Shown here: positions 46,808 through 55,734 of the stretch, in pieces
Position numbering within the stretch: position 1 is the stretch's first letter
How the letters are laid out: every line of letters starts with the position of its first letter
NCBI GenBank assembly: GCA_018000455.1
Contig: JAGNJW010000004.1
Coordinates: 186,001 to 250,000 of the forward strand
DNA: 64,000 nt
Origin: Acidobacteriota bacterium
Lineage (GTDB): Bacteria; Acidobacteriota; Vicinamibacteria; Vicinamibacterales; UBA2999
Reading direction: 5' to 3'
Position numbers and translations under genes: made by a program
Notes under the pieces: generated by a model
Databases searched by the model: none
Seen by the model: the letters and a program-made list of their open reading frames with translations, nothing else
What the model was told of the DNA's origin: nothing

Positions 46808-47410
46808 ATGTTGCGTGCCATCGTGCTCGCTGCGGGCGAGTCCCGACGGATGGGTCGACCCAAGGCCGCACTGCCCGTGTACCCCGCCGGGCCCTCCTTT
46901 ACGGCGGCCGCCGTGGCCGCTCTGAGAGCGGCCGGCCTGGGGGAGGTCATGGTCGTGGCGGGGGCGCATCCCGAGGCTGTCAGCGCGGCCGTGGAGGGCC
47001 TCGAGGGCGTGCGCCTCCTCGTGCACGAGGGCTGGGCCGCCGGCCAGCTCTCGTCGCTTCGCGCCGCCCTCGACGCCGTCGACGCGCCCGGTGTCGAAGC
47101 GATCGTCGTCACGCTCGTCGACTGCCCCCGCGTGCGGCCATCCACCGTGGTTCAACTGACCGATACGTGGCGCGCCACGCGAGCGCCGATCGTGCGCCCG
47201 GTGGTCGGCGATCGCCACGGGCATCCGGTCGTCTTCGACCGGATCACCTTCGACGATCTGCGCGCGGCGCCGCTCGACGTCGGCGCCAAGGCCGTTCTCG
47301 CCCGGTGGCAGGCGGCGATCGTCAACGTCACCGTGGACGACCCCGGCGTGCTGGCCGACGTCGATACGCCAGAAGACTACGAGGCCTTTCTGCGCGACGG
47401 CGCGCGCTGA
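46808..47410 (+). CDS. mocA: Molybdenum cofactor cytidylyltransferase-like nucleotidyltransferase
   Basis: 200 residues of the MobA/MocA fold. The signature LAAGESRRMGRPKA is at residues 7-20, VTLVDCPRVRPSTV near 100 carries the metal-binding Asp, and the RHGHPVVF segment follows. MocA adds CMP to molybdopterin; MobA adds GMP. The RHGHPVVF type suggests MocA. With moaD and moaE it indicates Mo-cofactor synthesis. The 3' end overlaps the convergent LysR gene by 34 nt. Confidence 0.87.
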   Translation: MLRAIVLAAGESRRMGRPKAALPVYPAGPSFTAAAVAALRAAGLGEVMVVAGAHPEAVSAAVEGLEGVRLLVHEGWAAGQLSSLRAALDAVDAPGVEAIVVTLVDCPRVRPSTVVQLTDTWRATRAPIVRPVVGDRHGHPVVFDRITFDDLRAAPLDVGAKAVLARWQAAIVNVTVDDPGVLADVDTPEDYEAFLRDGAR

Positions 47411-48336
47411 GTTCGCCCGGCGCGTGCCGGCAGGTGCACGGCGAAAAGGTCGACGCGCGCGGCCGCCGACAGAACGACCACGCCCGGATGCGTGACACGC
47501 CGCTCGGCCGAGAGCGCGTAGTACCGCTCTCGCACCGCATCGGTCGCGCCGACCACCGCGACGCGGTAGTGCCGGCAAACTTCCGCCGCGATGGCCGAGG
47601 GCGCCGCGAAGACCGCCCGTCCCGACTCGCCGAACGCCTTGAGCAGGGCCGAATCCTCGAACTCGCCGGCGATCGCCGGCGTGATGCCGAGCGACTCGAA
47701 CCACTCCTCGAGCGCGCGGCGCAGCGCCGTCGTGGGCGTCGGCACGAGCATCGGTGCCTGCTGTAGCGACGCCGGAAAGCCTCGCTTGAGGCGCCGGGCG
47801 AGAGCCGGCGCCGCGAAGAACGATGTCGCCGATTCGCCGAGCAGGTGCGAGAACACCTTCACGCGCGAATGCGGTGGCGCCGGCACGTCACTGATTACGA
47901 CATCGAGCGTGTGCGCGGCGAGTTGCACCAGCAGCTCGTCGGGTTGGCCTTCGTGACACACCATGTGCATCGGCGTCTCGCCCTCGGCCGCCGGCTGCAG
48001 TAGCCTGTACACGATCAGCTTCGGGACGGCGTTGGCGACGCCGACGCGCAGCTTGGGCGCGCGGCCCGTGGGCCGGCCCTTCAGTGTCTCTTGCAGTTCG
48101 CGCCCGAGGCTGAAGATTTCGTCCGCATAGCGAAAGACGAGCCGTCCAACCTCGGTCACGGCTACCTGCCGGCCCCGCCGCTCGAACAGCGTCTCGCCGA
48201 GCGCCCGCTCGAATTGCCGCACCTGTGCGCTCACGGTCGGCTGCGCCAGGCGCAGGTGCGCGGCGGCCTTCGAGATGCTGCCTTCGCGCACGACCGTCCA
48301 GAAGTAGAACAGGTGGTGGTAATTCAGCCATTCCAT
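47377..48336 (-). CDS. nhaR: LysR-family transcriptional regulator, NhaR-like
   Basis: 319 residues. MEWLNYHHLFYFWTVVREGS and ISKAAAHLRLAQPTVSAQVR form the N-terminal winged helix-turn-helix; the NYHHLFYFW opening is typical of NhaR, the activator of sodium/proton antiporter genes. The effector domain runs from about residue 92. No antiporter gene is next to it. It overlaps mocA by 34 nt at its 3' end, with extra basic residues after LPARAG that look like stop-codon read-through. Confidence 0.87.
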   Translation of the reverse strand: MEWLNYHHLFYFWTVVREGSISKAAAHLRLAQPTVSAQVRQFERALGETLFERRGRQVAVTEVGRLVFRYADEIFSLGRELQETLKGRPTGRAPKLRVGVANAVPKLIVYRLLQPAAEGETPMHMVCHEGQPDELLVQLAAHTLDVVISDVPAPPHSRVKVFSHLLGESATSFFAAPALARRLKRGFPASLQQAPMLVPTPTTALRRALEEWFESLGITPAIAGEFEDSALLKAFGESGRAVFAAPSAIAAEVCRHYRVAVVGATDAVRERYYALSAERRVTHPGVVVLSAAARVDLFAVHLPARAGRTQRAPSRRKAS

Positions 48337-48423
48337 TTGCGGATCGCCGACGTCTGCCTCGACGGGGCGCGGCTTGACCGCGACGCCCTCAGGCTCCGCT
48401 TCAAGCGTGGATCGCGATAGCGG

Positions 48424-48732
48424 CTACGACTGCCCGGCCGCCAGGCCGGACGTCACCCCGCGAGCCGCGGCGAGTTCCTGCTCGGCGCGCAGCCAATCGG
48501 CCCGCGGGTCGGCGGCTGGATGGCGCCGCTCGAGCGACAGAAAGTAAGCGCGCACACGGATCTCCTCCTCGGTCGCCTCGGTCGCCTCGGTCGGCGCCAC
48601 GGCCCTGCGGCCCGCCGGCGCCTCGGCAGCCGGGGCCTTCTTGCGCGGTGCGCTGGCACGGCGTGCTCTCGGAGCGGGGGACGGTGTGTCGGCGGAGGGT
48701 GAGGGGGTGCGCGTGGTCTTTCGAGTTGCCAT
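48424..48732 (-). CDS. DUF2934 domain protein
   Basis: 102 residues. A low-complexity Ala/Pro/Thr/Lys/Arg-rich N-terminal half precedes a DUF2934 motif: EEEIRVRAYFLSLERRHPAA then DPRADWLRAEQEL. This short domain is common in Acidobacteriota and some Proteobacteria; its function is unknown. A short tandem repeat encodes EATEATE just before the domain. ATG 48732 is the natural start; the upstream open frame is not protein-like. Confidence 0.8.
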   Translation of the reverse strand: MATRKTTRTPSPSADTPSPAPRARRASAPRKKAPAAEAPAGRRAVAPTEATEATEEEIRVRAYFLSLERRHPAADPRADWLRAEQELAAARGVTSGLAAGQS

Positions 48733-49074
48733 GACTGTGTCGTTCCTTGTCGCGGGCCCGATGGGGTGGCCCGCTCTCATCGTAGCGCAGGAGTGTGCCG
48801 GTGTGGTGAATCCGCGGCCGCAGCTTGCCGTCCGTCGGCGAGCCCACACGATCGCGCCCGGCATCGAATCGATTCCGTGACAAGCATGTCGGATACGGGT
48901 GAATTGTCGATTCCATCCCCCGGCCCAGCGGTCGACACGGCCGCGGTCCGGGAGTGCGAGGCCCGGCGGGCCGCGCGCGGTTTGTCGGGAAATGCGGGTC
49001 CGTGCCGTCACTCGGGGCATAATCCGGTGCGTGTTCGCGCCGGTCCATGCCGGCGATGTGAGGCGGAGGAACCC
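48733..49074. other. Divergent intergenic region
   Basis: 342 bp between the DUF2934 gene and the M20 peptidase gene. I see no gene. A CATAAT hexamer at 49018-49023 could be a -10 for the peptidase but has no fitting -35. A 10 bp palindrome GAATCGATTC lies near 48866. Promoters for both flanking genes must lie here. Confidence 0.4.
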
Positions 49075-50745
49075 ATGACGACCCCCTGGACTACGCTCGT
49101 CGCCGCTGCCCTGATGTCCCTCGGAGTTGCGGCGCTGCCGCAGGCGCAGCGGCCCACGCCGCCCGTCACCCCCGCACCGGCCGCCGCGCCCGCCGGTCCG
49201 CGCATCGCAAGCCTCAAGGCCGCGCTCGACGCCGACGTCTCGTCGGCAGCGATGTACGACCTCGGTCAACAGATGAACGACATGGTCTTCAGCTTCGGGG
49301 AGATCGGCTTCCAGGAGTTCGAGACGCAGAAGTATCTCGGCGGACTGCTGCGCGAAAACGGCTTCACCGTGGAGGACGGTGTCGCCGGCATTCCCACCGC
49401 GTGGGTGGCGAGGTGGGGCAGCGGCCGGCCGGTCATCGCGTTCGGCTCCGACATCGACGGCATTCCGCAGGGCAACCAGAAGCCGGGCGTGGCTTACCAC
49501 GATCCGATGGTCGAAGGCGCCCCCGGCCACGGTGAGGGCCACAATTCCGGCACGCCCCTCAACATCGTGGCAGCCCTGGCCGTGAAGCGCATCATGGAGC
49601 GGGAGAAGCTCCCTGGCACGCTGATGATTTGGCCGGGCGTGGCCGAGGAGCTGCTCGGCACCAAGGCCTACTACGTGCGCGCCGGCCTCTTCAAGGACGT
49701 GGACGTGGTGCTCTACAACCACGTCGGCGCGAATCTCGGCACGAGTTGGGGCGACGGCGGCGGCAGCGGCCTCGTGTCGGTCGAGTACATGTTCGAGGGC
49801 GAGACGGCACACAGCGCCGCGGCGCCGTGGCGCGGCCGCTCGGCGCTCGACGCGGTCGAGCTCATGAACGTGGGCTGGAACTACCGCCGCGAGCACTTGC
49901 GCCTCTCGCAGCGCACGCACTACGTGATCACCAACGGCGGCGACCAGCCGAACGTCGTGCCGCGCAACGCCAGCGTCTGGTACTACTTCCGCGAGACCGA
50001 CTACGACTCGATCCGGAACATGTGGGACATCGGCGACAAGATGGCGCAGGGCGCCGCGCTGATGACCAACACGTCCTGGACCTCGCGGCTCCTGGGCTCG
50101 GCGTGGCCGCGTCACACCAACCGCACGCTGGCCGAGACCATGCACGCCAACATCCAGACCGTGGGTCTGCCGAAATGGAGCGAGGCCGACATCGCCCTGG
50201 CCAAGGCCACGCAGCGCGTGATGAAGGTGCCCGAGATTGGACTCGCCGCAGGCCCCATCGGGCCGCTGCGCGGGCGCGAGAGCATTCCGGACGACGAGAA
50301 ATTTGGCGGGCCGTCCGACGACGTGGGCGACATCACCTGGACCGTGCCCACGGTGGTGCTGGGTTATCCCGCCAACTTCCAGGCCGGCCCGGGCCACAAC
50401 TGGGCCAACGCGATCCCGATGGCGACTCCCATCGCCCACAAGGGCGTGAATGCGGGTGCCCGTGTGACCGCGCTCACGGCGCTCGACCTGGTGATGCGCC
50501 CAGAGCTGGTGCAGTCGGCGCACGACTACTTCGAGAACGTGCAGCTCAAGCAGCGCACCTATACGCCGTTCCTCCGGCCTACCGACCAGCCGGCGATCTG
50601 GATGAACAAGGCGACGATGGATCGCTACCGGCCGCAGATGACGAAGTTCTACTTCGACCGCACGAAGTACAAGACCTATATGGATCAGATGAAGGCGCAG
50701 TTCGGGATCGACTATCCGACGGTGAGGACGGGCACGCCGCAGTAG
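49075..50745 (+). CDS. M20-family amidohydrolase/peptidase, exported
   Basis: 556 residues. A signal peptide (LVAAALMSLGVAALPQAQ) is followed by the metallohydrolase fold: GSDIDGIPQGNQ near residue 125 and GEGHNSGTPLNIVAAL near 155 carry metal ligands, PGVAEELLGTKAYYVRAGLF near 188 has the catalytic Glu pair, and a lid/dimerisation domain lies near 240-350. Its closest style is AbgB-type aminobenzoyl-glutamate hydrolase and its relatives. The natural substrate is unknown. A GGCGGAGGAA site precedes ATG 49075. Confidence 0.88.
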   Translation: MTTPWTTLVAAALMSLGVAALPQAQRPTPPVTPAPAAAPAGPRIASLKAALDADVSSAAMYDLGQQMNDMVFSFGEIGFQEFETQKYLGGLLRENGFTVEDGVAGIPTAWVARWGSGRPVIAFGSDIDGIPQGNQKPGVAYHDPMVEGAPGHGEGHNSGTPLNIVAALAVKRIMEREKLPGTLMIWPGVAEELLGTKAYYVRAGLFKDVDVVLYNHVGANLGTSWGDGGGSGLVSVEYMFEGETAHSAAAPWRGRSALDAVELMNVGWNYRREHLRLSQRTHYVITNGGDQPNVVPRNASVWYYFRETDYDSIRNMWDIGDKMAQGAALMTNTSWTSRLLGSAWPRHTNRTLAETMHANIQTVGLPKWSEADIALAKATQRVMKVPEIGLAAGPIGPLRGRESIPDDEKFGGPSDDVGDITWTVPTVVLGYPANFQAGPGHNWANAIPMATPIAHKGVNAGARVTALTALDLVMRPELVQSAHDYFENVQLKQRTYTPFLRPTDQPAIWMNKATMDRYRPQMTKFYFDRTKYKTYMDQMKAQFGIDYPTVRTGTPQ

Positions 50746-50764
50746 GCGGAACCGCCGGCGAGGC

Positions 50765-52366
50765 TCAGCCCCTAGCCGGCGCCGTGATCCGGAAGTTCCG
50801 CATCATCCCCATGTCCTCGTGCTCGAGGATGTGGCAGTGATACAGGAACAGGCCTGGATAGCGCGAGAAGGTGAGCTGCACACGCACGGTTTCGCCGGGC
50901 AGCACGAGCACCGTGTCGGTGGGGCCGGCGTCGTTGATGCCGGCCGTGAGGGCGTTGCCGCCCGCGCCCGACCGTGACAGCACGCGGAACTGCCGGCCGT
51001 GCACGTGGATGGGGTGGGCCATGGCCATGCCCATCGGATTCAATTGGTTGCGGAATTCCCAGACGTGCGTCGAGCCGGGTGCCACGGTTTCGTTCGCGGC
51101 CACCTCATCGATGTCGTAGGTGCGGCCGTCGATCAACCACTCCATGCGCATGAAGGTGAGCGGCACCGTCCGCACGGGCGCGTCGCTCGGGGCCAGCCAC
51201 GCATCGGGCCGAGCGCTCAGCCGCTCGGGCAGGGTCATCGGATGCCCTGCGCCGCCCGCGACGGCGAAGGTCATCAGCTCCGTGGCGGCGCCCTGTGGCA
51301 GCGGCGAGGTCTCGCCCATCATGCCCACGTGACCGACAGCCGCGGCCGGGTAGGCCAGGCTCCGCAGGCTGAACGTCGAGCCGGCGCGCTGGGTCGAGCA
51401 GTCGAGCAGCACGTCGGCGCGCTGGCCGGGGGCGAGGGTGAGTCTGGGCTGCGTCCGGACGTGTTCGAGCAGGCCGCCGTCGCCGCCGAGGACCGTGAAC
51501 GGGCGGCCGTCGCTCCACGCGAGGTTGTAGATGCGAGCGTTGGATCCGTTCAGCAGGCGCACACGATAGGGCCGGCGCTCGATCGTGCGCCTGGGTTGAT
51601 GAGTGCCGCTCACGAACAGCCGATCGCCGAGCCAGCCGTTCATCGTCTCCATCATCTGGCCCATGCCGCCGCCCATGCCCCTGCCGCCACCCCTCCCCAT
51701 CCTGCCCATGCCACCGCCGCGCCCGGTGTCGGCGCCGGCCGCGTACACCAACTGATTGTTCGCGTCGAATCGACGGTCCTGCAACACCAGCACGAGTTCC
51801 GCGTCACCGGCCGGCAGCTCGAGGCCGTCGTCCTCGGGATCGCTGACGATGATGACGCCGGAGAGGCCGTGGTACGCCTGGGCGCCGGTGCGCATGTGGG
51901 GGTGCGGGTGATACCAGTAGGTGCCCGCGCGATTGATGACCTCGAAGTCGTAGACGTACTCGCGGCCGCCGGCGATCGCCAGACGCGGATGGCCATCGGC
52001 GGATTCCGGGACATCCAGCCCGTGCCAGTGCACGATTGACGGCTCGGTCAGTCGATTCTCGAAGCGCACGCGGACCTGCTGGCCGCGCCGGAAGCGCAGC
52101 ACGGGGCCGAGGTAGGAGCCGGGGAGTGTCTGCACCGTGGAGGCTGGTCCGCGCACGACGGTCGCGGTGTATCGCCACACGCGCGTCGGGTCACCCGGCA
52201 GGAGAGCGACTTCCGCCGCTGCCGCCACCAGCGTGAGTTCAACGTCTGGCGGCCGGCTGGGAGTCTGCGCGACTGCCGAGGCGCGTGCCGGGCCGAAATC
52301 GAAGACGCCAAGTGCCGGCGCGAAAGCCGGCACGCTCAGGAGACGAAGGGCGTCACGCCGGTCCAT
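50765..52366 (-). CDS. Multicopper oxidase, Tat-exported
   Basis: 533 residues from ATG 52366 (ATG 52405 would add 13). The N-terminus MDRRDALRLLSVPAFAPALG is a twin-arginine signal. All four copper motifs are present: HWHG near residue 103, HPHPH near 147, HPIHVHG near 450 and HCHILEHEDMGMM near the C-terminus. A Gly/Met-rich insert near 205-235 (GRGGGMGRMGRGGG) resembles the methionine-rich copper-binding segment of CueO-type cuprous oxidases. It is likely a periplasmic copper oxidase. A small membrane-peptide gene lies directly upstream. Confidence 0.93.
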   Translation of the reverse strand: MDRRDALRLLSVPAFAPALGVFDFGPARASAVAQTPSRPPDVELTLVAAAAEVALLPGDPTRVWRYTATVVRGPASTVQTLPGSYLGPVLRFRRGQQVRVRFENRLTEPSIVHWHGLDVPESADGHPRLAIAGGREYVYDFEVINRAGTYWYHPHPHMRTGAQAYHGLSGVIIVSDPEDDGLELPAGDAELVLVLQDRRFDANNQLVYAAGADTGRGGGMGRMGRGGGRGMGGGMGQMMETMNGWLGDRLFVSGTHQPRRTIERRPYRVRLLNGSNARIYNLAWSDGRPFTVLGGDGGLLEHVRTQPRLTLAPGQRADVLLDCSTQRAGSTFSLRSLAYPAAAVGHVGMMGETSPLPQGAATELMTFAVAGGAGHPMTLPERLSARPDAWLAPSDAPVRTVPLTFMRMEWLIDGRTYDIDEVAANETVAPGSTHVWEFRNQLNPMGMAMAHPIHVHGRQFRVLSRSGAGGNALTAGINDAGPTDTVLVLPGETVRVQLTFSRYPGLFLYHCHILEHEDMGMMRNFRITAPARG

Positions 52367-52445
52367 GGGTCGTGGATCCGTTCTGGGCGGGAGGTGAGTC
52401 TGCATCCACGGGCGGGCGCGCCGACCGGCGCGCGTCGGGCACGGC

Positions 52446-52532
52446 TCAAGTCGACACGCCGAGACGAGGTAGCAGCCACACCTGCAGCACCGTCCAGACG
52501 GCCAACACGATCACGAAGTCGAACCAGTTCAT
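52446..52532 (-). CDS. 28-residue single-helix membrane peptide
   Basis: The peptide begins MNWFDFVIVLAVWTVLQV and ends LLPRLGVST. Residues 4-21 form one membrane helix, followed by a short basic/proline end. It is very probably real because a perfect AGGAGGT Shine-Dalgarno sits 5 nt before the ATG, on the same strand and about 80 nt (40 nt to the longer start) before the multicopper oxidase. I do not know the function. A role in copper handling or oxidase assembly is inferred only from position. Confidence 0.7.
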   Translation of the reverse strand: MNWFDFVIVLAVWTVLQVWLLPRLGVST

Positions 52533-52647
52533 CGCACCTCCTCGGTCCCGGCGTCGCGGAGTCGCCTCTCGCGCCATCCAGAGCAAGGCCCACGCCACGA
52601 TCCTTCCGTGCGGGGAGGCGGTGATTTCGGCGTCGACGGGCGAGCGG

Positions 52648-52665
52648 TCTCCACCGCGGTGGAGA
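52648..52665. promoter_or_regulatory. 18 bp perfect palindrome, candidate operator
   Basis: TCTCCACCGCGGTGGAGA reads the same on both strands. It lies in the 211 bp between the divergent copper-oxidase operon and the GGDEF sensor gene, directly next to a second palindrome. The regulator is unknown. Confidence 0.55.
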
Positions 52666-52690
52666 AAAGCCCCGGGGAATTCCCCGGGGC
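52665..52690 (-). terminator. 22 bp palindrome plus T-run, terminator or attenuator
   Basis: On the minus strand GCCCCGGGG-AATT-CCCCGGGGC is followed by TTTT (52668-52665), the form of an intrinsic terminator. No minus-strand gene ends upstream of it, so it would act in a leader transcript of the small-peptide/oxidase operon, or block antisense transcription from the sensor gene. Confidence 0.6.
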
Positions 52691-52743
52691 GACGGCGGCG
52701 CCGCAGCGTGGCCCGGAGGTTGCACCGCCGATCACGAAATCGG

Positions 52744-55689
52744 ATGAAGCCCCCACCAGCCGTCTTGCGCGGCCTGCTCGTCGTGTGCCCTGGCGTGCAG
52801 TTCCGAGCCTCCCACCGGTCGCCGCGTCGAGCGAGCGACAATACCGGTCACCGGAAATGGCACAGTCTGGGCCGTTTCGTGACAGTGGGCCTGCTGGCTC
52901 TCTTGCCGGCGGTGGCTGCAGCGGATGACGCCCAGCCGGATCCCCGTCCGGCCGAGCGCGGTCTGCCGACGGTGACGGTGGTGGCGCCAGGCCATCTGGG
53001 CGCGCCCCAGCTCTTCGCTGTCTCTGTTTCCGGCCGCCGGCTCTACGTCGGCACGCTGACGGGCCTGGCCATTCACGACGGGGCCCACTGGGAGACCGTG
53101 GCCTCGCCCCGTGCTCTTTACGCAGTCCACGCCGGCGCCGGCGGACGCGTGGTGGCCGGTGGACCCGACACGCTGGTTGAACTCAGCGCACGGGCCGATG
53201 GTCAACGTCACTTCATATCGTTGCTCGATCGGCTGCCCGAATCCGACCGGATGATCGGCGATGTGCGATCGGTTCACGCCTTCGGCGAGACCTTCTTCGC
53301 GGTGACCGACCGCGCGCTCGTGCGCATCGCTGGTGCCGACGTGCAGGTCGTAGAACGCTGGCGTTCGGATCCCCGCCGGCGTGGGTTCGCGAGCCGCGAC
53401 GTGCTGTACGTGGTATCGCAGGGCGCCGTCCGCGCCTTCACGCCAGCGGCTGCGCCGGTGGCCGACATTCTGACGGCGCACGATCCCTCCGAGGGCTTGG
53501 TGACCTTCGTCGCCGACCATCCCCAGGTCGGTCTCGTCGTCGGTCTCGACTCGCGCGGCATCTTCTGCGTGCGCGACGGCCAGTTGAAGCCCGCCGCAAA
53601 CGGGGCCGGTGGCCTGCTCAGGCGTGGCATCACCGACGCACGCGTGCTGGGGAACGGCGCGCTCGCCCTCAGCAGCGACGTGGCCGGCCTGGTGCTGCTG
53701 ACGCCCGACTTGGCACTCGACCGCACGATGGGTCGCGGCGAAGGGTTGCCGTCGGGACACATCGAGAGCTTCGCTGAGGACGCGGAGGGAGGCGTCTGGG
53801 TCGCCGGTCCGGCTCAGCTCGCGCGCATCGACTTCGGCGCGCCGCTCACCCTCATCGACTCCCGCCTCGGTCTCGAAGGCACGGTCAACGGCGTGGCGCG
53901 ACATCGGGGCCTTCTGCACGTGCTCACGACCTCCGGCCTGTTCGTTCTCGACACCACCACCCGTGGATCCCGAAAGGTCGTCCCGCTGCCAGGCGTGACG
54001 GCCCGGGCGTGGGACGCCTACGACGCTGGCGACCACCTGCTCGTCGCCACCGCCGCCGGCGTCTACGAGAGCCGGCCGACCGGCGCGCGCCTCGTGCCCG
54101 GCACCGCCCGTCTCTCCGCCTACGCGCTGGCGCCGCGCGTCGACCGGCCAGACACGATGCTGGTCGGGTCGCGGACCGGGCTGTCACTGCTCGTGCGGCA
54201 GGGCAGCGGATGGCGCTTTGCCAGCGACGTCGCCGGCGCCCCGCGATACGTCCGTACGATCGTCACGCGCCCGGGCGGCATCGCCTTTGTTGGCACGACC
54301 TTTGACGGCGTCGTGCGACTCAGCCTCGATGATCCGAAGGCCGCCGTCCGGACGCTGGTGCTGGGAGAGGCACACTTGTTGGACGTGAACGGTTCGCTGC
54401 ACGTGCTCAACTCCGAGAGCGACACCCTGTCGCTCGTCGACGAGACGAGCGACACGATCACGCCCGTGAACCTGCAGGGCGCGGTGCTGCCGGAGCACAT
54501 GGTACGATTCGCCTACGACCGACGCGGCGCGCTGTGGGCGAGCGGCCGCGGCGTCGAGCGCCTCGAACCCGGCACGACGGCCATGGACGCGATGCTCGAC
54601 CGCAGCGTCAGCGTGCAGGCGATCGAGGTCGATGACGACGGCGTCGTGTGGCTCGGGAGCAACGTCGGATTGTGGCGGTTTGCCGGCCCGCGCGCTGCCG
54701 CGCCGGCGCGGCGGCCATTGCCCACGCTCGAACGCGTGTTCGTGAACGGCGCGCCGGTGGCCCGGGTGCAAGCCGATGGCCGGCCGCTCGAACTGGCCTT
54801 CGGCTTCGAGCGGCTGCGGCTCGAGTTCACGCCGAACACCTTCGCGCCGGACGCGGTGACGGCCTTCAAGCTCGAGCCCCTCGATGCGGACTGGAGTCCA
54901 GCCCGCCGTGGCGTCGCGGCCGAGTACACCTCGCTGGCCGAGGGCACCTACCGCCTGCACATGCGGTCGGGCGCCGACGCCGGCAAGGCCGAAAGCCAGT
55001 GGCTGTTCACGGTTCGCCCGCCGTGGTACCGGACGCCGCTCGTCTACGCGCTCGAGATTGCCGGCGGGGTGGGCCTGCTGCTGCTCGTCAGCCAGCTGCG
55101 GACGCTTCGCCTGCGCCGGCGGTCGCATGAGCTCGAGCGTGCGGTGCGCGAGAAGACCGCGGCCCTTCAGGAAGCGAACCGCCGTCTCTCGGAACTCGCC
55201 TGGAGCGACGAACTGACCGCCCTCTACAACCGGCGCCACTTCGAGGACGCGATGGCTCAGGAATGGGCCCGGGCACACCGCACACATAGCCCCATCGCGC
55301 TCGTGATGGTCGACCTCGACCACTTCAAGTCGCTCAACGACACTCTGGGCCATGTCGCGGGCGACCGCGCGCTGCGCGCCGTCGCCGACGTCATCAAAGC
55401 GTGTGCACGACGGGCTGGCGACGTGGCGGCCCGTTACGGGGGCGAAGAGTTCGTCGTGCTGCTGCCCGGCGGCCGCCGTGAGCATGTCGATGCCCTGGCC
55501 GAGGAGATCCGCCACGCGGTCGAGGCCCTGGCGTTGCCGCATCCGGGCTGTGACCTCGGGCGGGTCACCGTCAGCGTCGGCGTAGCGGCGGTCGTCGCGC
55601 CCGAAAGCCTGCACTCCACGCTGGTCGATGCCGCCGACCGCGCGCTCTATCGCGCGAAGGCCGCCGGCCGCAACGCCGTCGCCGCATAG
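52744..55689 (+). CDS. Membrane sensor diguanylate cyclase with beta-propeller periplasmic domain
   Basis: About 981 residues. After an N-terminal hydrophobic export segment (FVTVGLLALLPAVAAADD) there is a long periplasmic part of two-component-regulator propeller repeats (about 70-650), a Y_Y_Y-type beta-sandwich (about 655-760), one membrane helix (YALEIAGGVGLLLLVSQLR), a short coiled coil and a GGDEF domain. The active site is GGEEF near residue 899, and an inhibitory RxxD (RAGD) lies five residues before it, so the enzyme should make c-di-GMP with product inhibition. The start is uncertain: ATG 52744 is the only ATG, but a start nearer 52878 would give a tidier signal peptide. Confidence 0.88.
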   Translation: MKPPPAVLRGLLVVCPGVQFRASHRSPRRASDNTGHRKWHSLGRFVTVGLLALLPAVAAADDAQPDPRPAERGLPTVTVVAPGHLGAPQLFAVSVSGRRLYVGTLTGLAIHDGAHWETVASPRALYAVHAGAGGRVVAGGPDTLVELSARADGQRHFISLLDRLPESDRMIGDVRSVHAFGETFFAVTDRALVRIAGADVQVVERWRSDPRRRGFASRDVLYVVSQGAVRAFTPAAAPVADILTAHDPSEGLVTFVADHPQVGLVVGLDSRGIFCVRDGQLKPAANGAGGLLRRGITDARVLGNGALALSSDVAGLVLLTPDLALDRTMGRGEGLPSGHIESFAEDAEGGVWVAGPAQLARIDFGAPLTLIDSRLGLEGTVNGVARHRGLLHVLTTSGLFVLDTTTRGSRKVVPLPGVTARAWDAYDAGDHLLVATAAGVYESRPTGARLVPGTARLSAYALAPRVDRPDTMLVGSRTGLSLLVRQGSGWRFASDVAGAPRYVRTIVTRPGGIAFVGTTFDGVVRLSLDDPKAAVRTLVLGEAHLLDVNGSLHVLNSESDTLSLVDETSDTITPVNLQGAVLPEHMVRFAYDRRGALWASGRGVERLEPGTTAMDAMLDRSVSVQAIEVDDDGVVWLGSNVGLWRFAGPRAAAPARRPLPTLERVFVNGAPVARVQADGRPLELAFGFERLRLEFTPNTFAPDAVTAFKLEPLDADWSPARRGVAAEYTSLAEGTYRLHMRSGADAGKAESQWLFTVRPPWYRTPLVYALEIAGGVGLLLLVSQLRTLRLRRRSHELERAVREKTAALQEANRRLSELAWSDELTALYNRRHFEDAMAQEWARAHRTHSPIALVMVDLDHFKSLNDTLGHVAGDRALRAVADVIKACARRAGDVAARYGGEEFVVLLPGGRREHVDALAEEIRHAVEALALPHPGCDLGRVTVSVGVAAVVAPESLHSTLVDAADRALYRAKAAGRNAVAA

Positions 55690-55734
55690 CTCCGGACACG
55701 ATACCGATCGCGTCTGGCGGCTCCTGCCCCGGCG

